A DNA stretch of 64,000 nucleotides, from NCBI RefSeq assembly GCF_000470775.1, contig NC_022438.1, positions 1,612,001-1,676,000 of the forward strand, read 5' to 3'. The stretch is from Leifsonia xyli subsp. cynodontis DSM 46306. Lineage in GTDB: Bacteria > Actinomycetota > Actinomycetes > Actinomycetales > Microbacteriaceae. Below are positions 41,228-52,300 of this stretch, piece by piece (within the stretch, counting starts at the first letter, position 1; every line of letters begins with the position of its first letter). Below the pieces are notes generated by a model that was given only the letters and a program-made list of their open reading frames with translations, made no database searches and was not told the origin of the DNA. A program made the position numbers and the translations under genes.

Positions 41228-42109
41228 GCGGGCTTCCTCGTCTTCTTCGCGGAGGCCGTGGCCGCGTTCTTCCCAGCGGCCGGCTTCTCGGCGGCCGGTT
41301 TCGCCGACGACGTCTTCCTCCGGCTGCGCTCGACGCTGCGCTGGAGCGCCTCCATCAGGTCGATGACCTCGCCGCCGCCCGCCTTCGCCGGCGAGGCTTC
41401 CCCGCCGAAGGTCTCCGCGGCACCCACGCTCTCGCCCCGCTCGATCTTCGCGGCGATGAGCTTCCGCAACTCCTCCTGGTACTCGTCCGTGAACGTCTCC
41501 GGCTGGAAGTCGCCCACGAAGCTCTCCATCAGCGCCGAGGAGAGGGCCAGCTCGCGCTCGGTGATCGGCGGAGCCGTCTCCAGCGACGGGAACGACGCCT
41601 CCCTGATCTCGTCGTGCCAGAGCAGCGTCTGCAAGCACGAGCAGATTCCCACGGACGCGGAGGGCGCCCAGGCGGGTCTTCTGCCGGAGTGCGACGGTCA
41701 CGATCGCGGTGCGGTCCCCGTCCTCGAGCGTCTTCCGCAGCAGCGCGTAGGCTTTGACCGAGCGGGAGTCCGGCTCCAGGTAGTAGCTGCGGTCGAACAG
41801 AAGCGGGTCGAGCTGCTCGTCCGGCACGAACTCCACCACGTCGATCTCCCGGCTGCGCTCGGCGGGGAGCGATGCCAGGTCCTCCGGCGTGAGGACGATC
41901 ATACGCTCGCCGTCGTCGTACGCCCTGGCGATGTTCTCGTACGGGATGGCCTTCCCGTCGATCTCGCACCGCCGCTGATACCGGATGCGCCCGCCGTCAG
42001 CGGCGTGTACCTGGTGGAGGGGGACATCGTGGTCCTCCGTCGCGCTGTAGACCTTCACCGGCACATTGACCAGCCCGAAGGTGATGGCGCCTGTCCAAAT
42101 GGCCCTCAT
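41224..42109 (-). pseudogene. ku: Ku protein of NHEJ, frameshifted
   Basis: The ATG at 42109 starts Met-Arg-Ala-Ile-Trp-Thr-Gly-Ala-Ile-Thr-Phe-Gly-Leu-Val-Asn-Val-Pro, unmistakably Ku. The core continues through Gln-Lys-Thr-Arg-Leu-Gly-Ala-Leu-Arg-Val-Arg. Near 41633 the frame shifts by one base (an extra A in the AA at 41633-41634 would explain it), after which Gln-Thr-Leu-Leu-Trp-His-Asp-Glu-Ile-Arg follows in the second frame and runs through a Lys/Ala-rich tail to 41224. Ku binds DNA ends and recruits LigD. It is divergent from ligD, which is also broken. Confidence 0.85.
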
Positions 42110-42172
42110 TGCGCACATGGTGTCCGCGAATCCGGCGATTATCAACGGGCAATCGGAGCGTACCGTGAGCGT

Positions 42173-44538
42173 ATGGCTGCCGAGGACACCGAGACCGTCT
42201 CGATCGACGGTCGCCGGCTGACGCTCACCAACCTCGACAAAGTGCTGTATCCCGAGACCGGGACCACGAAAGCCGATGTCATCGGGTACTACAGCGCCAT
42301 CGCCGAGGCGATGATCCCGCATGTGCGCGACCGCATCGCGACCCGCAAGCGCTGGGTGCATGGGACCGGGACGCCGGGACGTCCCGGCGAGGCGTTCTTC
42401 CAGAAGAACCTGGACGCGAAATCCACACCGTCCTGGGTGGCCCAGCGGACGATCGCGCACAAGACGAGCCAGAGCACATACCCGCTGGCGAACGACCGGG
42501 CCACCTTCGTCTGGCTCGCGCAGATCGCCGCACTCGAGCTGCATGTGCCGCAGTGGCGGGTGGGCCGCGGAGACCGGAGGCAGAACCCGGACCGTCTCGT
42601 CCTCGACCTCGACCCGGGCGAGGGCGTCACGCTCGCCGACTGCGCCGAGGTCGCGCGGCTGGCGCACGCCATCCTGGGCGATATGGGGCTCGACCCGTTC
42701 CCGGTCACCAGCGGGTCGAAGGGCATTCACCTGTGCACGCCGCTCGACGGATCGCAGACGAGCGAGCAGGTCTCGGCGGTGGCGCACGAGCTGGCGCGAG
42801 CGCTGGAGGCCGACCATCCCGACCTCGTCGTGAGCGGCATGAAGAGAGCGCTGCGGGCCGGCAAGGTGTTCGTGGACTGGAGCCAGAACAACGGCGCGAA
42901 GACGACGATCGCCCTATACTCGCTGCGCGGACGCTTCCGGCCCACGGTCGCGGCGCCGCGCACCTGGCGCGAGCTCGCGTCGAAAGGGCTGCGGCAGCTC
43001 GACTACACGGACGTGCTGGAACGCATGCGGCGGCACGGCGACCCGCTCGCACGCCTGTCGGACGGGGACACCATCGCGGCGGGCTCCGACCGCCTCCGCG
43101 CCTACCGGTCGATGCGGGACGCGGCCAAGACGCCCGAGCCGGTCCCCGAGGACCGTCCGGACGCGGCGGACGGCCGCTCGTTCGTCATCCAAGAGCACCA
43201 CGCCGCCGGCTGCACTGGGACTTCCGCCTTGAGCACGACGGCGTGCTCGTCAGCTGGGCGCTGCCGAAGGGCCCGCCGACCGACCCGCGGCGGAACCGTC
43301 TCGCCGTGCAGGTCGAGGATCACCCGCTCGAGTACGGGACGTTCGCCGGCGACATCCCGAAGGGCGAGTACGGGGCCGGGCACGTCAGCGTCTGGGACCA
43401 CGGCGAGTACACGCTCGAGAGGTGGCGCGACGACGAGGTGATCGCGACGCTCACCGGAGCGCCCGATGGCGGTCTCGGCGGCGAGCCGCGGACATTCGCC
43501 CTCATCCGGACCGGCCGGGACGGGGAGGGGAACGGGAAGAACTGGCTGATCAACCTGATGAAGCGAGAACAGCCGAAGCCGGTCTCTCCCATGCTCGCCA
43601 CGCTCGGCTCCGCACGCGATGTGCGCGACGAGGCCGCGTGGGCGTTCGAGCTGAAGTGGGATGGCATCCGAGCCCTCGCCGCCGTCCGCGACGGCCGGCT
43701 CCGCCTCACCACCCGGAACGGCAACGACGTCACCGTCGCCTATGCGGACCTCGCCGGGCTCACGGCACTCGCGGACGGACACGACCTGATCGTCGACGGC
43801 GAGATCGTCGCGCTCACCGGGCAGGGCCGGCCCGACTTCAGGCTGATCCAGACCCAGATGGGCCTGACCCGCCCGCCCGAGGTGGAAGCCGCGGCCCAGC
43901 GCGCGCCTGCGCACTACTTCGCCTTCGATCTGCTGGAGTTCGACGGCGACGACCTGCGCCGTGAGGAGTACGACCTCCGCCGCGCCGCCCTCGACCGGGC
44001 GCTGCGCCCGCGGCCCGGCGACGCCATCCAAGTGCCGCGTGCCTTCGCCGGAGACCTGGAGCACGCCATCGCCTTCTCCCGCGAGCTCGGCCTCGAAGGC
44101 GTGGTGGCCAACCAGCGCGACTCTCCCTATGCTGCCGGCCGCCGCTCCGGCAGCTGGATCAAGATCAAGCACCACCGCACGCAGGAAGTCGTCATCGGGG
44201 GCTGGACGTCCGGGACCGGCCACCGCGCGAACACGCTCGGCGCGCTCCTCCTCGGCGTTCCGGACGGGGACAGACTGCGCTACGTGGGCAAAGTCGGCAC
44301 CGGTTTCACCGACAGGACGCTGAACGACCTCGCCGCGCGCCTCGCGGCCCGCCCGCGCAAAACGTCGCCGCTGGAAGGCGTCCCGGTCGCGGACACGCGC
44401 GCAGCCCATTGGGTGCGTCCCGAACTCGTCGGCGAGGTCGAGTTCGCGGAGTGGACGGGCACGGGCCGGCTGCGGCAGCCGTCGTGGCGCGGACTGCGCG
44501 CGGACAAAAGCGCAGACGAGGTGGTACGGGAGGGGTGA
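42173..44538 (+). pseudogene. ligD: LigD, multidomain NHEJ ligase, frameshifted
   Basis: From the ATG at 42173 the polymerase domain is intact (Leu-Thr-Asn-Leu-Asp-Lys-Val-Leu-Tyr-Pro-Glu; Val-Leu-Asp-Leu-Asp-Pro-Gly-Glu-Gly). At about 43203, at Glu-His-His-Ala, one base is missing: the phosphoesterase domain (Leu-His-Trp-Asp-Phe-Arg-Leu-Glu-His-Asp-Gly) continues in another frame, followed by the ligase domain with Glu-Leu-Lys-Trp-Asp-Gly-Ile-Arg (adenylated Lys) to the TGA at 44538. Together about 788 residues in Pol-PE-Lig order. A truncated polymerase could still be made, but coupled repair is unlikely. Confidence 0.85.
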
Positions 44539-44708
44539 CGCCCCGCGCCCCCTCGCCCCTCGCCCCCCTCGCCGAAAACGGAGGACATCGTCATCGTCCC
44601 AGCCCCGAATCTCCTCCCTTCCTCGCCTCTTCACCGGTTTCCGCCACATCTTCCTCCCTTTCCGCACGGCGGGAGACCCGGGCCGCGAGCAGCGGTAGGA
44701 TCATCCTC

Positions 44709-45152
44709 GTGAGCACGCACCTGACCGCACAGACCACGTCCGCCGCCGAACCGGCCGTCGCCGACGACGAGCACGGCAGCCTCGTCCGGAGCCTCAGCGC
44801 GAGCCTTCCGAAAGCGGTCGGGAACCTGCTGGCGGCCCTCGTGGTCCTGGTCACGCTGGCGTTCGGCGTCTGGAGCCTGATCGCCACCTGGAGCGGCCAC
44901 CCGGACTCGGCTCTGCCGCTGTTCCAGACCTCCGTCGCGGGCACCGTCGTCGCGCTGAACGCGCTGTACGCACGCGGGACCTTCAGCTACGTGATCACGC
45001 TGATCGGCGCGATCCTCTGGCTTTGGGTCTCCATCATCCCGTTCGCCCCGTTCTGGCAGGTCGTGATGCAGGCGGCCACCATCACCGTCATGCTCGCGGG
45101 CGTCGTGTTCTCCACCGCAGCCGTGGCGCTCAGCACGAAGCCGCGCTTCTGA
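44709..45152 (+). CDS. Three-helix membrane protein of unknown function
   Basis: I use the GTG at 44709 and obtain 147 residues; the longer upstream frame is G/C-driven shadow. Three or four membrane helices are seen (about residues 38 to 60, 75 to 95, 98 to 120, 120 to 140). It has an acidic N-terminus (Ala-Asp-Asp-Glu-His-Gly) that is probably cytoplasmic. The stop overlaps the presumed beginning of the broken transporter. The 170 bases before it (44539-44708) show no gene. No family recognised. Confidence 0.6.
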   Translation: MSTHLTAQTTSAAEPAVADDEHGSLVRSLSASLPKAVGNLLAALVVLVTLAFGVWSLIATWSGHPDSALPLFQTSVAGTVVALNALYARGTFSYVITLIGAILWLWVSIIPFAPFWQVVMQAATITVMLAGVVFSTAAVALSTKPRF

Positions 45153-46520
45153 ACCCGGAAACCCGACCGAGCACAGAGCCCGGAACCTCTCTCCCGGAGG
45201 AGCCCGGCGAGACGACGCTGGCGCACCGCGGCACTTCGCCGATCTCGCGCCGCTGAGGGAGCCGCCCGCGTTCGCCCGCCTCTGGCTGGGCGGCGCCATC
45301 GCCGGTGTCGGCGGCCAGATGACCGTCGTCGCGGTCGGCCTGCACATCTACGACCTCACGCACTCGACGCTCGCCGTCTCGCTGGTCGCTCTGTTCGCAC
45401 TGCTGCCGATGATCGTGTTCGGGCTCTACGGCGGCGTGCTCGCGAACGCCTTCGACCGTCGCAAAGTCGCCCTCGTGACCGCGGTCGCGGCCTGGGCGTC
45501 CACCGCCGGGATCGCGATCTTCGCCTGGCTCGGCATCCAGGAGGTCTGGCCGCTCTACCTCCTCACCACGATCAACGCGGTCGCGACGGTGATGATCGGC
45601 AGCACCCGGCAGGCCATCACGCCGCGGCTGCTCCCGGCCCGACTGCTGCCCGCGGCGAGCGCGCTGAAAACGGCATCAGCATGGGCGTCATGGTCACCGT
45701 GGGGCCCGCCCTCGCCGGCCTCTTGGTCGCGAGCGTCGGCATCCCGTGGACCTACACGGTGGATGTTCTGCTCTTCACCGCGGCCTTCCTCGGCATCCTC
45801 ACCCTCCCGGCGATCGTCCCGGAGGGCGAGAGACAGAGCGCCGGTCTCGCCTCGGTGCTCGAGGGTCTGCGGTTCCTCCGCACAGCGCCGAACCTCGGCA
45901 TGACCTTCGTGCTCGATGTCATCGCCATGACCTTCGGCCAGCCACGCGCCCTCTTCCCCGCCGTCGGCGCGCTGCTCATCGGCGGCGGACCCGTGACAGT
46001 CGGGCTCCTGACCGCCGCCGGCGCGGTGGGGACGCTCGTCTCGAGCGTGTTCTCCGGCCGCCTCGGCCAGGTGCGCTGGCAGGGCCGGGCGGTCGAGCGG
46101 GCGATCGTCGCCTACGGCGCCGCCATCCTCGGGTTCGGCATCGTGCTGGCCGTCGTCGCGCTGACCGGCGCACAGGGCGAGGGGGCGTCGATCACGGAGG
46201 CCAACCTCCCCGCCCTGGTCCTCGCGGCCCTGCTGCTCGCGGCCTCGGGCGCCGCCGACAATGTGAGCGCGATCTTCCGGATGACGATCCTGCAAGCCTC
46301 CGCGCCGGATGCGATGCGCGGCCGGCTGCAGGGCGTTTTCACGGTCGTCGTGACCGGCGGGCCCCGGCTGGGCGATCTGTACATCGGCGTGCTCGCGCTG
46401 ACCGGCGCGCTGTGGTTCCCGCCCCTGCTCGGCGGGCTGGTCGTCATCGTGCTGGTCGCGACCGTCGTGCGCGTGCAGCGCGGGTTCCGCAGCTACGATG
46501 CGCTGCGTCCGACGCCATGA
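45149..46520 (+). pseudogene. MFS transporter, several frame changes
   Basis: Membrane segments typical of an MFS drug exporter run from about 45240 (Phe-Ala-Arg-Leu-Trp-Leu-Gly-Gly-Ala-Ile-Ala-Gly-Val-Gly-Gly-Gln-Met) to 46520, but no single frame carries them. The first six helices are in one frame; at about 45670 (Ser-Ala-Leu, GAAAAC) the rest continues in another (Ser-Met-Gly-Val-Met-Val-Thr-Val-Gly-Pro-Ala-Leu). The N-terminus (Leu-Asn-Pro-Glu-Thr-Arg-Pro) is in a third frame, has no normal start codon and changes frame near 45232. At least two lesions, so the gene is almost surely dead. Confidence 0.75.
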
Positions 46521-46571
46521 CGAGCGGGCCGGTCAGCGCACCGATGCGCCGCCGGCCTCGGCCAGCCCGGA

Positions 46572-47234
46572 TCAGCGCCGCAGAGCCTTCCGCGCCAGCC
46601 CGTTCCCGAGGAACTGCGCCAGCTGCACCAGCACCACGATCGTCAGCACCGCGACCCAGGTGACCACCCAGTTGTAGCGCTGGTAGCCGTACTGGATGGC
46701 GAAGTCCCCGAGTCCGCCGCCGCCCAGACTGCCCGCCACAGCCGACAGGTCCACGATCGCGACGAAGACGAAGGTGTAGCCCAGGATGAGCGGCCCGAGC
46801 GCTTCGGGGATCAGCAGCGTCGCGATGATCCGCCACGGGCCGGACCCCATCGCCCGCGCCGCCTCGATCACACCGGGGTCGATGGTCACGAGGTTCTGCT
46901 CCACGATCCGGGAGATCCCGAACGTCGCCGCGATCGTCATCGGGAAGATCGCCGCGGGCGTCCCGAGGAAAGTCCCGAGCACCAGCTGCGTGAGCGGCGC
47001 GACGGCCGTCATGAAGATGATGAACGGGATCGGCCGGACGAAGTTGACCACGATATTGAGCGCGGTCGACAGCCCCCGGTTCGCCAGCAGCCCGCCGGGC
47101 CGGGTGGTGTACAGCAGGACGCCGAGCGCGAGGCCCAGGACACCGCCGAGCAGGAGCGTCGCCACGACCATCCACAGGGTCTGGACGATCGAGGTCCCGT
47201 AGACCGGCAGCAGCGTCGTCCAGTCGTCGTTCAC
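46572..47234 (-). CDS. metI: Methionine ABC transporter permease
   Basis: The GTG at 47234 overlaps the metN stop by four bases; 220 residues. Five membrane helices and the EAA loop (Glu-Ala-Ala-Arg-Ala-Met-Gly-Ser-Gly-Pro-Trp-Arg, about residues 132 to 143) identify a binding-protein-dependent permease of the MetI type. MetI forms the channel dimer with two MetN ATPases. The order metQ-metN-metI in one operon (minus strand) matches D/L-methionine importers. Substrate specificity is by family. Confidence 0.85.
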   Translation of the reverse strand: MNDDWTTLLPVYGTSIVQTLWMVVATLLLGGVLGLALGVLLYTTRPGGLLANRGLSTALNIVVNFVRPIPFIIFMTAVAPLTQLVLGTFLGTPAAIFPMTIAATFGISRIVEQNLVTIDPGVIEAARAMGSGPWRIIATLLIPEALGPLILGYTFVFVAIVDLSAVAGSLGGGGLGDFAIQYGYQRYNWVVTWVAVLTIVVLVQLAQFLGNGLARKALRR

Positions 47235-48253
47235 GCCGCGACCTCCTCGACCTCGGTGACGCCGCGGAGGTCGGCGATCAGGGCGTCCACATCGGCGGGC
47301 TCGCCGATCAGCTCGAGCGTGAGGCTGCCGAACGAGCGGCCTTGCAGAGCGGAGATCCCACCGTAGACGATCTCGAACCGCACACCGTGCCGGCCCAGCG
47401 CATCGGAGAGCACCGAGCCGAGCCGGCCGTCGTCCTGGACGCGCGCCGACACGATCCGGCCGGAATGCTTGCCGCGCAGACGCTCCACGTCCGCCGCCCC
47501 GGGCTGGTTGCGGAGCACAGTGCCGACGAAACGCCGAGCGGTCGTCGTCTGCGGGTTCGAGAACACCTCGAACACTGTTCCGGTCTCGATGACGCGCCCC
47601 GCCTCGAGGACGGCCACGCGGTCCGCGATCGAGCGGACCACCTCCATCTCGTGCGTGATGACCACGATCGTGACGCCCAACTCCGCGTTCACCCGCTTCA
47701 GCAGGCCGAGCACATCCGCCGTCGTCTCCGGGTCGAGCGCACTGGTGGCCTCGTCGGCGAGCAGGATGCCGGGGTTCGTCGCCAGCGCGCGGGCGATCCC
47801 GACGCGCTGCTTCTGCCCACCCGAAAGCTGGTCGGGGTAGGCCCACGCCTTCTCTGTCAGCCCGACGAACGCGAGCAGCTCGGCGACGCGCTGCTTGCGC
47901 TTGTCCGCCGGCCAGCCCGCGACCTTCAGCGGATAGGCGATGTTGCCGAACACCGTGCGGGAGCGGAACAGATTGAACTGCTGGAAGATCATCCCGATAC
48001 CCGCCCGCACACCGCGCAGCTCGCGCTCGCGCAGAGCGGTGAGGTCGCGTCCGTCCACGACCACAGAGCCGGAGGAGGGGTGTTCGAGGGCGTTGATGAG
48101 CCGCACCAGCGTGCTCTTCCCCGCCCCCGAGTACCCGATGATGCCGAAGATCTCGCCGCGGTCGATCGTCAGATCGACACCGTCCAGCGCGGCGGGCGTG
48201 TCACCGGAACCGAAGCTCTTGGTGACGCCACGGAACTCGATATGCGCCGCCAC
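47231..48253 (-). CDS. metN: Methionine ABC transporter ATP-binding protein
   Basis: 340 residues. Walker A is Gly-Tyr-Ser-Gly-Ala-Gly-Lys-Ser-Thr (40 to 48), the signature is Leu-Ser-Gly-Gly-Gln-Lys-Gln-Arg, and Walker B is Gly-Ile-Leu-Leu-Ala-Asp-Glu-Ala-Thr. The last 80 residues form a C-terminal NIL (C2) domain, which in MetN binds methionine and shuts the importer (trans-inhibition). The GTGA overlap with metI shows coupled translation. Assignment is secure for the family. Confidence 0.9.
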   Translation of the reverse strand: MAAHIEFRGVTKSFGSGDTPAALDGVDLTIDRGEIFGIIGYSGAGKSTLVRLINALEHPSSGSVVVDGRDLTALRERELRGVRAGIGMIFQQFNLFRSRTVFGNIAYPLKVAGWPADKRKQRVAELLAFVGLTEKAWAYPDQLSGGQKQRVGIARALATNPGILLADEATSALDPETTADVLGLLKRVNAELGVTIVVITHEMEVVRSIADRVAVLEAGRVIETGTVFEVFSNPQTTTARRFVGTVLRNQPGAADVERLRGKHSGRIVSARVQDDGRLGSVLSDALGRHGVRFEIVYGGISALQGRSFGSLTLELIGEPADVDALIADLRGVTEVEEVAA

Positions 48254-48257
48254 GGAA

Positions 48258-49214
48258 CTACTTCGCCGCCTCGATGGACTTCTTGAGCCGGTCGAGGATC
48301 GCGATGAGCTGCGATTGCGGCTTCTGCACGATGACAGCGGTGTTCTTCGACTCGGCGAGCACTGCGTCCTGCACCGCCTTGGTGTGGTACAGCTCGGCGA
48401 CCTTGAGGTAGGTCTTGTTGTCCTTGTCGGCGGCGCGGACGACGAACGCGTTGATGTACGGCTCGGCGGTCTCGCTCGCGGGGTCGTCCTGGAAGAGCAC
48501 CTTCTTGGGGTCGAGACCCGCCGTGAGGGCGAAGTTGTTGTTAACGATCGCGGCAGCGGCCGAATCCAGCGCCGGGGCGGTCTGGGCGGCGTCCACCGGC
48601 GTCACCGTGACCGTGGAGGCGGCGGCGGCGATGTCCGCTGGCGTCGCGAGGGTGCTGCCACCGCCCTTCAGGGTGAGCAGGCCGGCCTTCTGCAACACAA
48701 GGAGCGCCCGCGCCTGGTTGGTCGGGTCGTTCGGGATGGCGACCTCGCTGCCGCGCGGAATGGCGTCCACCGAGGCGTACTTCTTCGAGTACAGCGGGAG
48801 CGGCACGACCAGCGTGGACGCAAGCGGGACGAGGTTCTGGGCGGACTGCACATCGTAGTTCGCGAGGAACTGCAGGTGCTGGAACAGGTTCAGATCGAGC
48901 TGGCCGTTCGCGAGCGCCGGGTTCGCCTGCGTGTAGTCGCGGAACCCGACCACCTGAAGGTCGATGCCGTTCTCCGCGGCCTTCTTCTTCAGGATGGGCC
49001 AGTAGGGAGCCGCCTGCTCCGTCGTCCCGATCCTCACTGTCACCGTCGAGCCCGCCGCGTTCGAGGAACCGGCCCCGTTGACGACGACGAGCACGACGGC
49101 CACGATCGCCGCGACGACGACGATGCCGGCTCCGACGAACCAGCCGGTCTTCGAGCCCTTCGGCTTCTCCGGAAGCGCGGGCGGCGTCGGAGTGGGCGGG
49201 GCGGCGTCAGACAT
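48258..49214 (-). CDS. metQ: Methionine ABC transporter substrate-binding protein (membrane-anchored)
   Basis: The ATG at 49214 gives 318 residues. A Pro-rich cytoplasmic start is followed by a membrane helix (about 24 to 46) with no lipobox Cys, so it is probably held by this helix rather than by lipid. Residues 58 onward match the NlpA/MetQ fold: Val-Arg-Ile-Gly-Thr-Thr-Glu-Gln-Ala, Phe-Gln-His-Leu-Gln-Phe-Leu, Ile-Pro-Asn-Asp-Pro-Thr-Asn-Gln-Ala-Arg-Ala-Leu. It captures methionine outside the membrane and feeds MetNI. No SAM riboswitch was recognised in the 121-base leader. Confidence 0.9.
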   Translation of the reverse strand: MSDAAPPTPTPPALPEKPKGSKTGWFVGAGIVVVAAIVAVVLVVVNGAGSSNAAGSTVTVRIGTTEQAAPYWPILKKKAAENGIDLQVVGFRDYTQANPALANGQLDLNLFQHLQFLANYDVQSAQNLVPLASTLVVPLPLYSKKYASVDAIPRGSEVAIPNDPTNQARALLVLQKAGLLTLKGGGSTLATPADIAAAASTVTVTPVDAAQTAPALDSAAAAIVNNNFALTAGLDPKKVLFQDDPASETAEPYINAFVVRAADKDNKTYLKVAELYHTKAVQDAVLAESKNTAVIVQKPQSQLIAILDRLKKSIEAAK

Positions 49215-49335
49215 GGCTATGCCTCTCTCGTGAAGGGGTGAGGGATGCCGGCGTGCGGTTTGGCGGCCCTTCGAGCTTCCCAAGACGGAGGGAGGTGGTC
49301 AAGACGGGTTCCGAAATGTGACGTGGAGGGGTCTG

Positions 49336-52300
49336 TCAGCCGGAGGGCCCTGCGGCCGTCCCGCCCTCAACCAGGCGGATGAACGCGCTCAGGTCACCGA
49401 CCCCGGCCGGCGTCGTCGGCAGGAACTCGGTCAGCTCGGGCGAGTGGACGAGGTACGCGGCCCATTTCGCGCGCGAGACGGCGACGTTCAGCCGGTTCTT
49501 CATGAGCAGGAACGACATCCCCCGCGGCGCCTCCGCCGCCGAAGACGCCGCCAGCGACACGATCGCGACCGCCGCTTCCTGCCCCTGGAACTTGTCCACC
49601 GTCCCCACCCGGACTCCGGCGAATCCGGCCGCGTCCACAGCCGCTCTCACTTCCGCGAGTTGCGCGTTGTAGGGTGTCACGACGATCACATCCGCCTCGC
49701 CGAGCGGGTCATCGTGCCGCCCGGCCCCCGCGTCCGTCCACGACCGCCCGATGAGCCCCCTGATCAGATCCGCCACGACCGCCGCCTCCTCGGGCGACGC
49801 GGTCGCGTTCCCGGTGTGCCGGACCGCGACGGGATGCAGCCCCGGTTCGACCCCGTGGAGCTGCCGCTCCCGCGCAGCCGGGTGCGCCCGCAGCCGGCCC
49901 TCATACGACAGGACCGAGACCGCGCGCGCCAGCTCAGGCCGCATCCGCCGTGTCTCCGCCAGGAAGTAGCCGTATTCCGGCGGCAGCACTTCGTGCCCCG
50001 CGCTCACCCGCCCGAGAGCGGAGCCGTCGATCGGCTCGGGATGCCGTCCCTGGCTCACCTGCGGCAGCTGTTGCGGGTCCCCGAGCAGCAGCAGGCTCCG
50101 GGCCGCCATCCCCACCGCGATCGTCGAAGCGAGCGAGAACTGCCCCGCCTCGTCGATCACGAGCAGGTCGAGCGACCCCCGGGGCACCCGAGCCGCGTTC
50201 GCGAAGTCCCACGCGGTGCCGCCGAGCACGTACCCGCTCGCCGCGCGCTCCTCGGCGAAAGCGAGCTGTCCGTCGGCGGGGAGCACGGTGAAAGCCGGTG
50301 CGCGAGACGCCGCCCCGCGCGCCGACGCCGACGGGGTCTTCCCCACCAGCCCGGCGTCCAGTCCGGCCGCCACCACACGGTCCAGCAGGTTCTCGACCAC
50401 GGCGTGCGACTGCGCCACCACCCCGATCCGCCAGCCACGCTCGGCGACCAGCCGCGCGATCACCCGCGCTCCGAGCGAGGACTTCCCCGTTCCCGGCGGG
50501 CCCTGCACCGCCAGATAGGACCGGTCCAGGTCGAGCAGGCTCGCCACAACGGCCTCGATGCGCCGATCGCCCTCTCCGCCGGCATCCCCGCCGGCTTCCG
50601 GCGCAAGCCCTCCGCTCCGGGTCCGCGGCGGGGTCCGCCGCAGCAGATCGACCGCCGCCTGCGCCGGCCAGGTTCGATGGTTCCGGGCGATGAGCAGCTG
50701 TGTCCCCCACTCGCGCACCGCCTCGGCCAGCCGGCGCGCGTCCGGCGGCGGAGCCGGTGCGAGCGCGCTCGGCAGCGCCGCATACGGCGGAACGTCCGCC
50801 GGCCGTGTCTCGCGCACGACGACCGATCCATCGTCGCGCGCCTCGATCACCGCGACCGTCCGCGCCGTCCGCGCGCCCGGCTGCGCCCGCGGCTGCCGGA
50901 ACGGCCCCGGATACTCGTAGAGCAGCGTCGGCCCGGCACGCTCGGAGACCCGCACCGCGCTGCCCGCACCCCACTGCCCGCTGAGCAGCAGATCGCGGCG
51001 CTCCACACGCTGCCCCTCGTCCGCGTACCAGTCGCGCAGCACGCGCGCGGTCTCCACGACCAGCAGATCACGCGTGTCCGCCCACTCGTCGATCGGCTGG
51101 ATGAGCCGGGCGAAGTGGGCCTGCCAGAAGCTCTTCCGCTCGCGTCGGTGGAAGTCGATGGCCGCGGCCGCGAGCGCCATCGCCTCACGGTCGCCCGACC
51201 GGTGGGGGTCGAGCGGGTCCCCCGCGAACGCCAGCAGCCCGGCCCGGAGCGGCGACTCGTCCGGCGCGGGCTCCGGCTCCTCCATCGGCGCTGCCCCGAT
51301 CGGGACGCCGTTCTCACGGGCGCGCTCGATCAGCCAGTCCCGCAGCCGGAGCGTCGAGACGCAGTCGTAGCGGTTGTAGTCGGCGAGCGCGTCGAGGAGC
51401 GGCTGCGCCTCCTCCGTGCGGCCGAGCGCGAGTAGATCCCGGGCGTTCGCGTACTCCGCGATCGAGTCCGCTCCGGTGGTGACCTCGCTCTCGCGCAGTT
51501 CGCCGCCCATGTACAGCGGCTCGAGCTTCTTGATCGAGTACGACCGCGACCCGACCCGCACGGCTTTGCGCACGAGCGGGTAGAGGTCGACCAGCACACC
51601 CTCCCGCAGCAGGGCGTCGACCTCCTCCTCGCCCACACCGTGCCGCGCGGCGATCGACAGCAGGTGGGTCTGCTCGTAGGCCGCGTAGTGGTAGATGTGC
51701 AGTCCGGGATTCCGCTTCCGGCGCTCCCGCACATACGCGAGGAACTCTTCCAGCGCCACCCGCTCCGCCGCGAAGTCATGGGCCCAGAACGCGGTGAACC
51801 GGGCTTCGGCATCCACGGTGCCGAACAGATAGTCGAGCCCCCACCGCTCCCCCGTCCCTTCGGTGTACAACGGATCGCCCTCGAAATCGAAGAAGAGATC
51901 GCCCTCGTCGGGATGCGGCAGCACGGCGAGCACGGGCGCGTTGAAGACCCGGATGGGCGGTGGCGCCCCCGGCTCCGCCCTCAGTTGGAGCCGGGCCTGC
52001 TCGCGGAACCCGGACAGCGTGCCCTCCGGGATGCCGTCGACCGGCCCCTCCGCGACGGCGAGCGCGTCAATCGTGGGGAGTCCGGCCGCGATCAGGTGCT
52101 CGCGGTGCGCGATGCGCATCCCCGCGACGAGCAGCACATCCCGGGTCGCCTGGATCTCCGCGTCGCAGGCGCCGCAGCGCCCGCAGACCGCGAACCGGGG
52201 GTCTCCCCAGGCCACCGATCCCTCGTCGGCGGCGTGTTCCCGGACGATCGAGAGCAGCCGTGTACGCCGCTTGCGGTACACCGGCTCGATGTCGGAGAGC

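Noticed and set aside
49215..49335. Possible SAM riboswitch before metQ
   Set aside because: No S-box or SAM-IV core sequence is seen in the 121-base leader.
49318..51435. Open frame of about 700 codons antisense to the nuclease/helicase
   Set aside because: Composition is extremely Arg/Pro-rich with no domain, and the opposite strand has clear helicase motifs.
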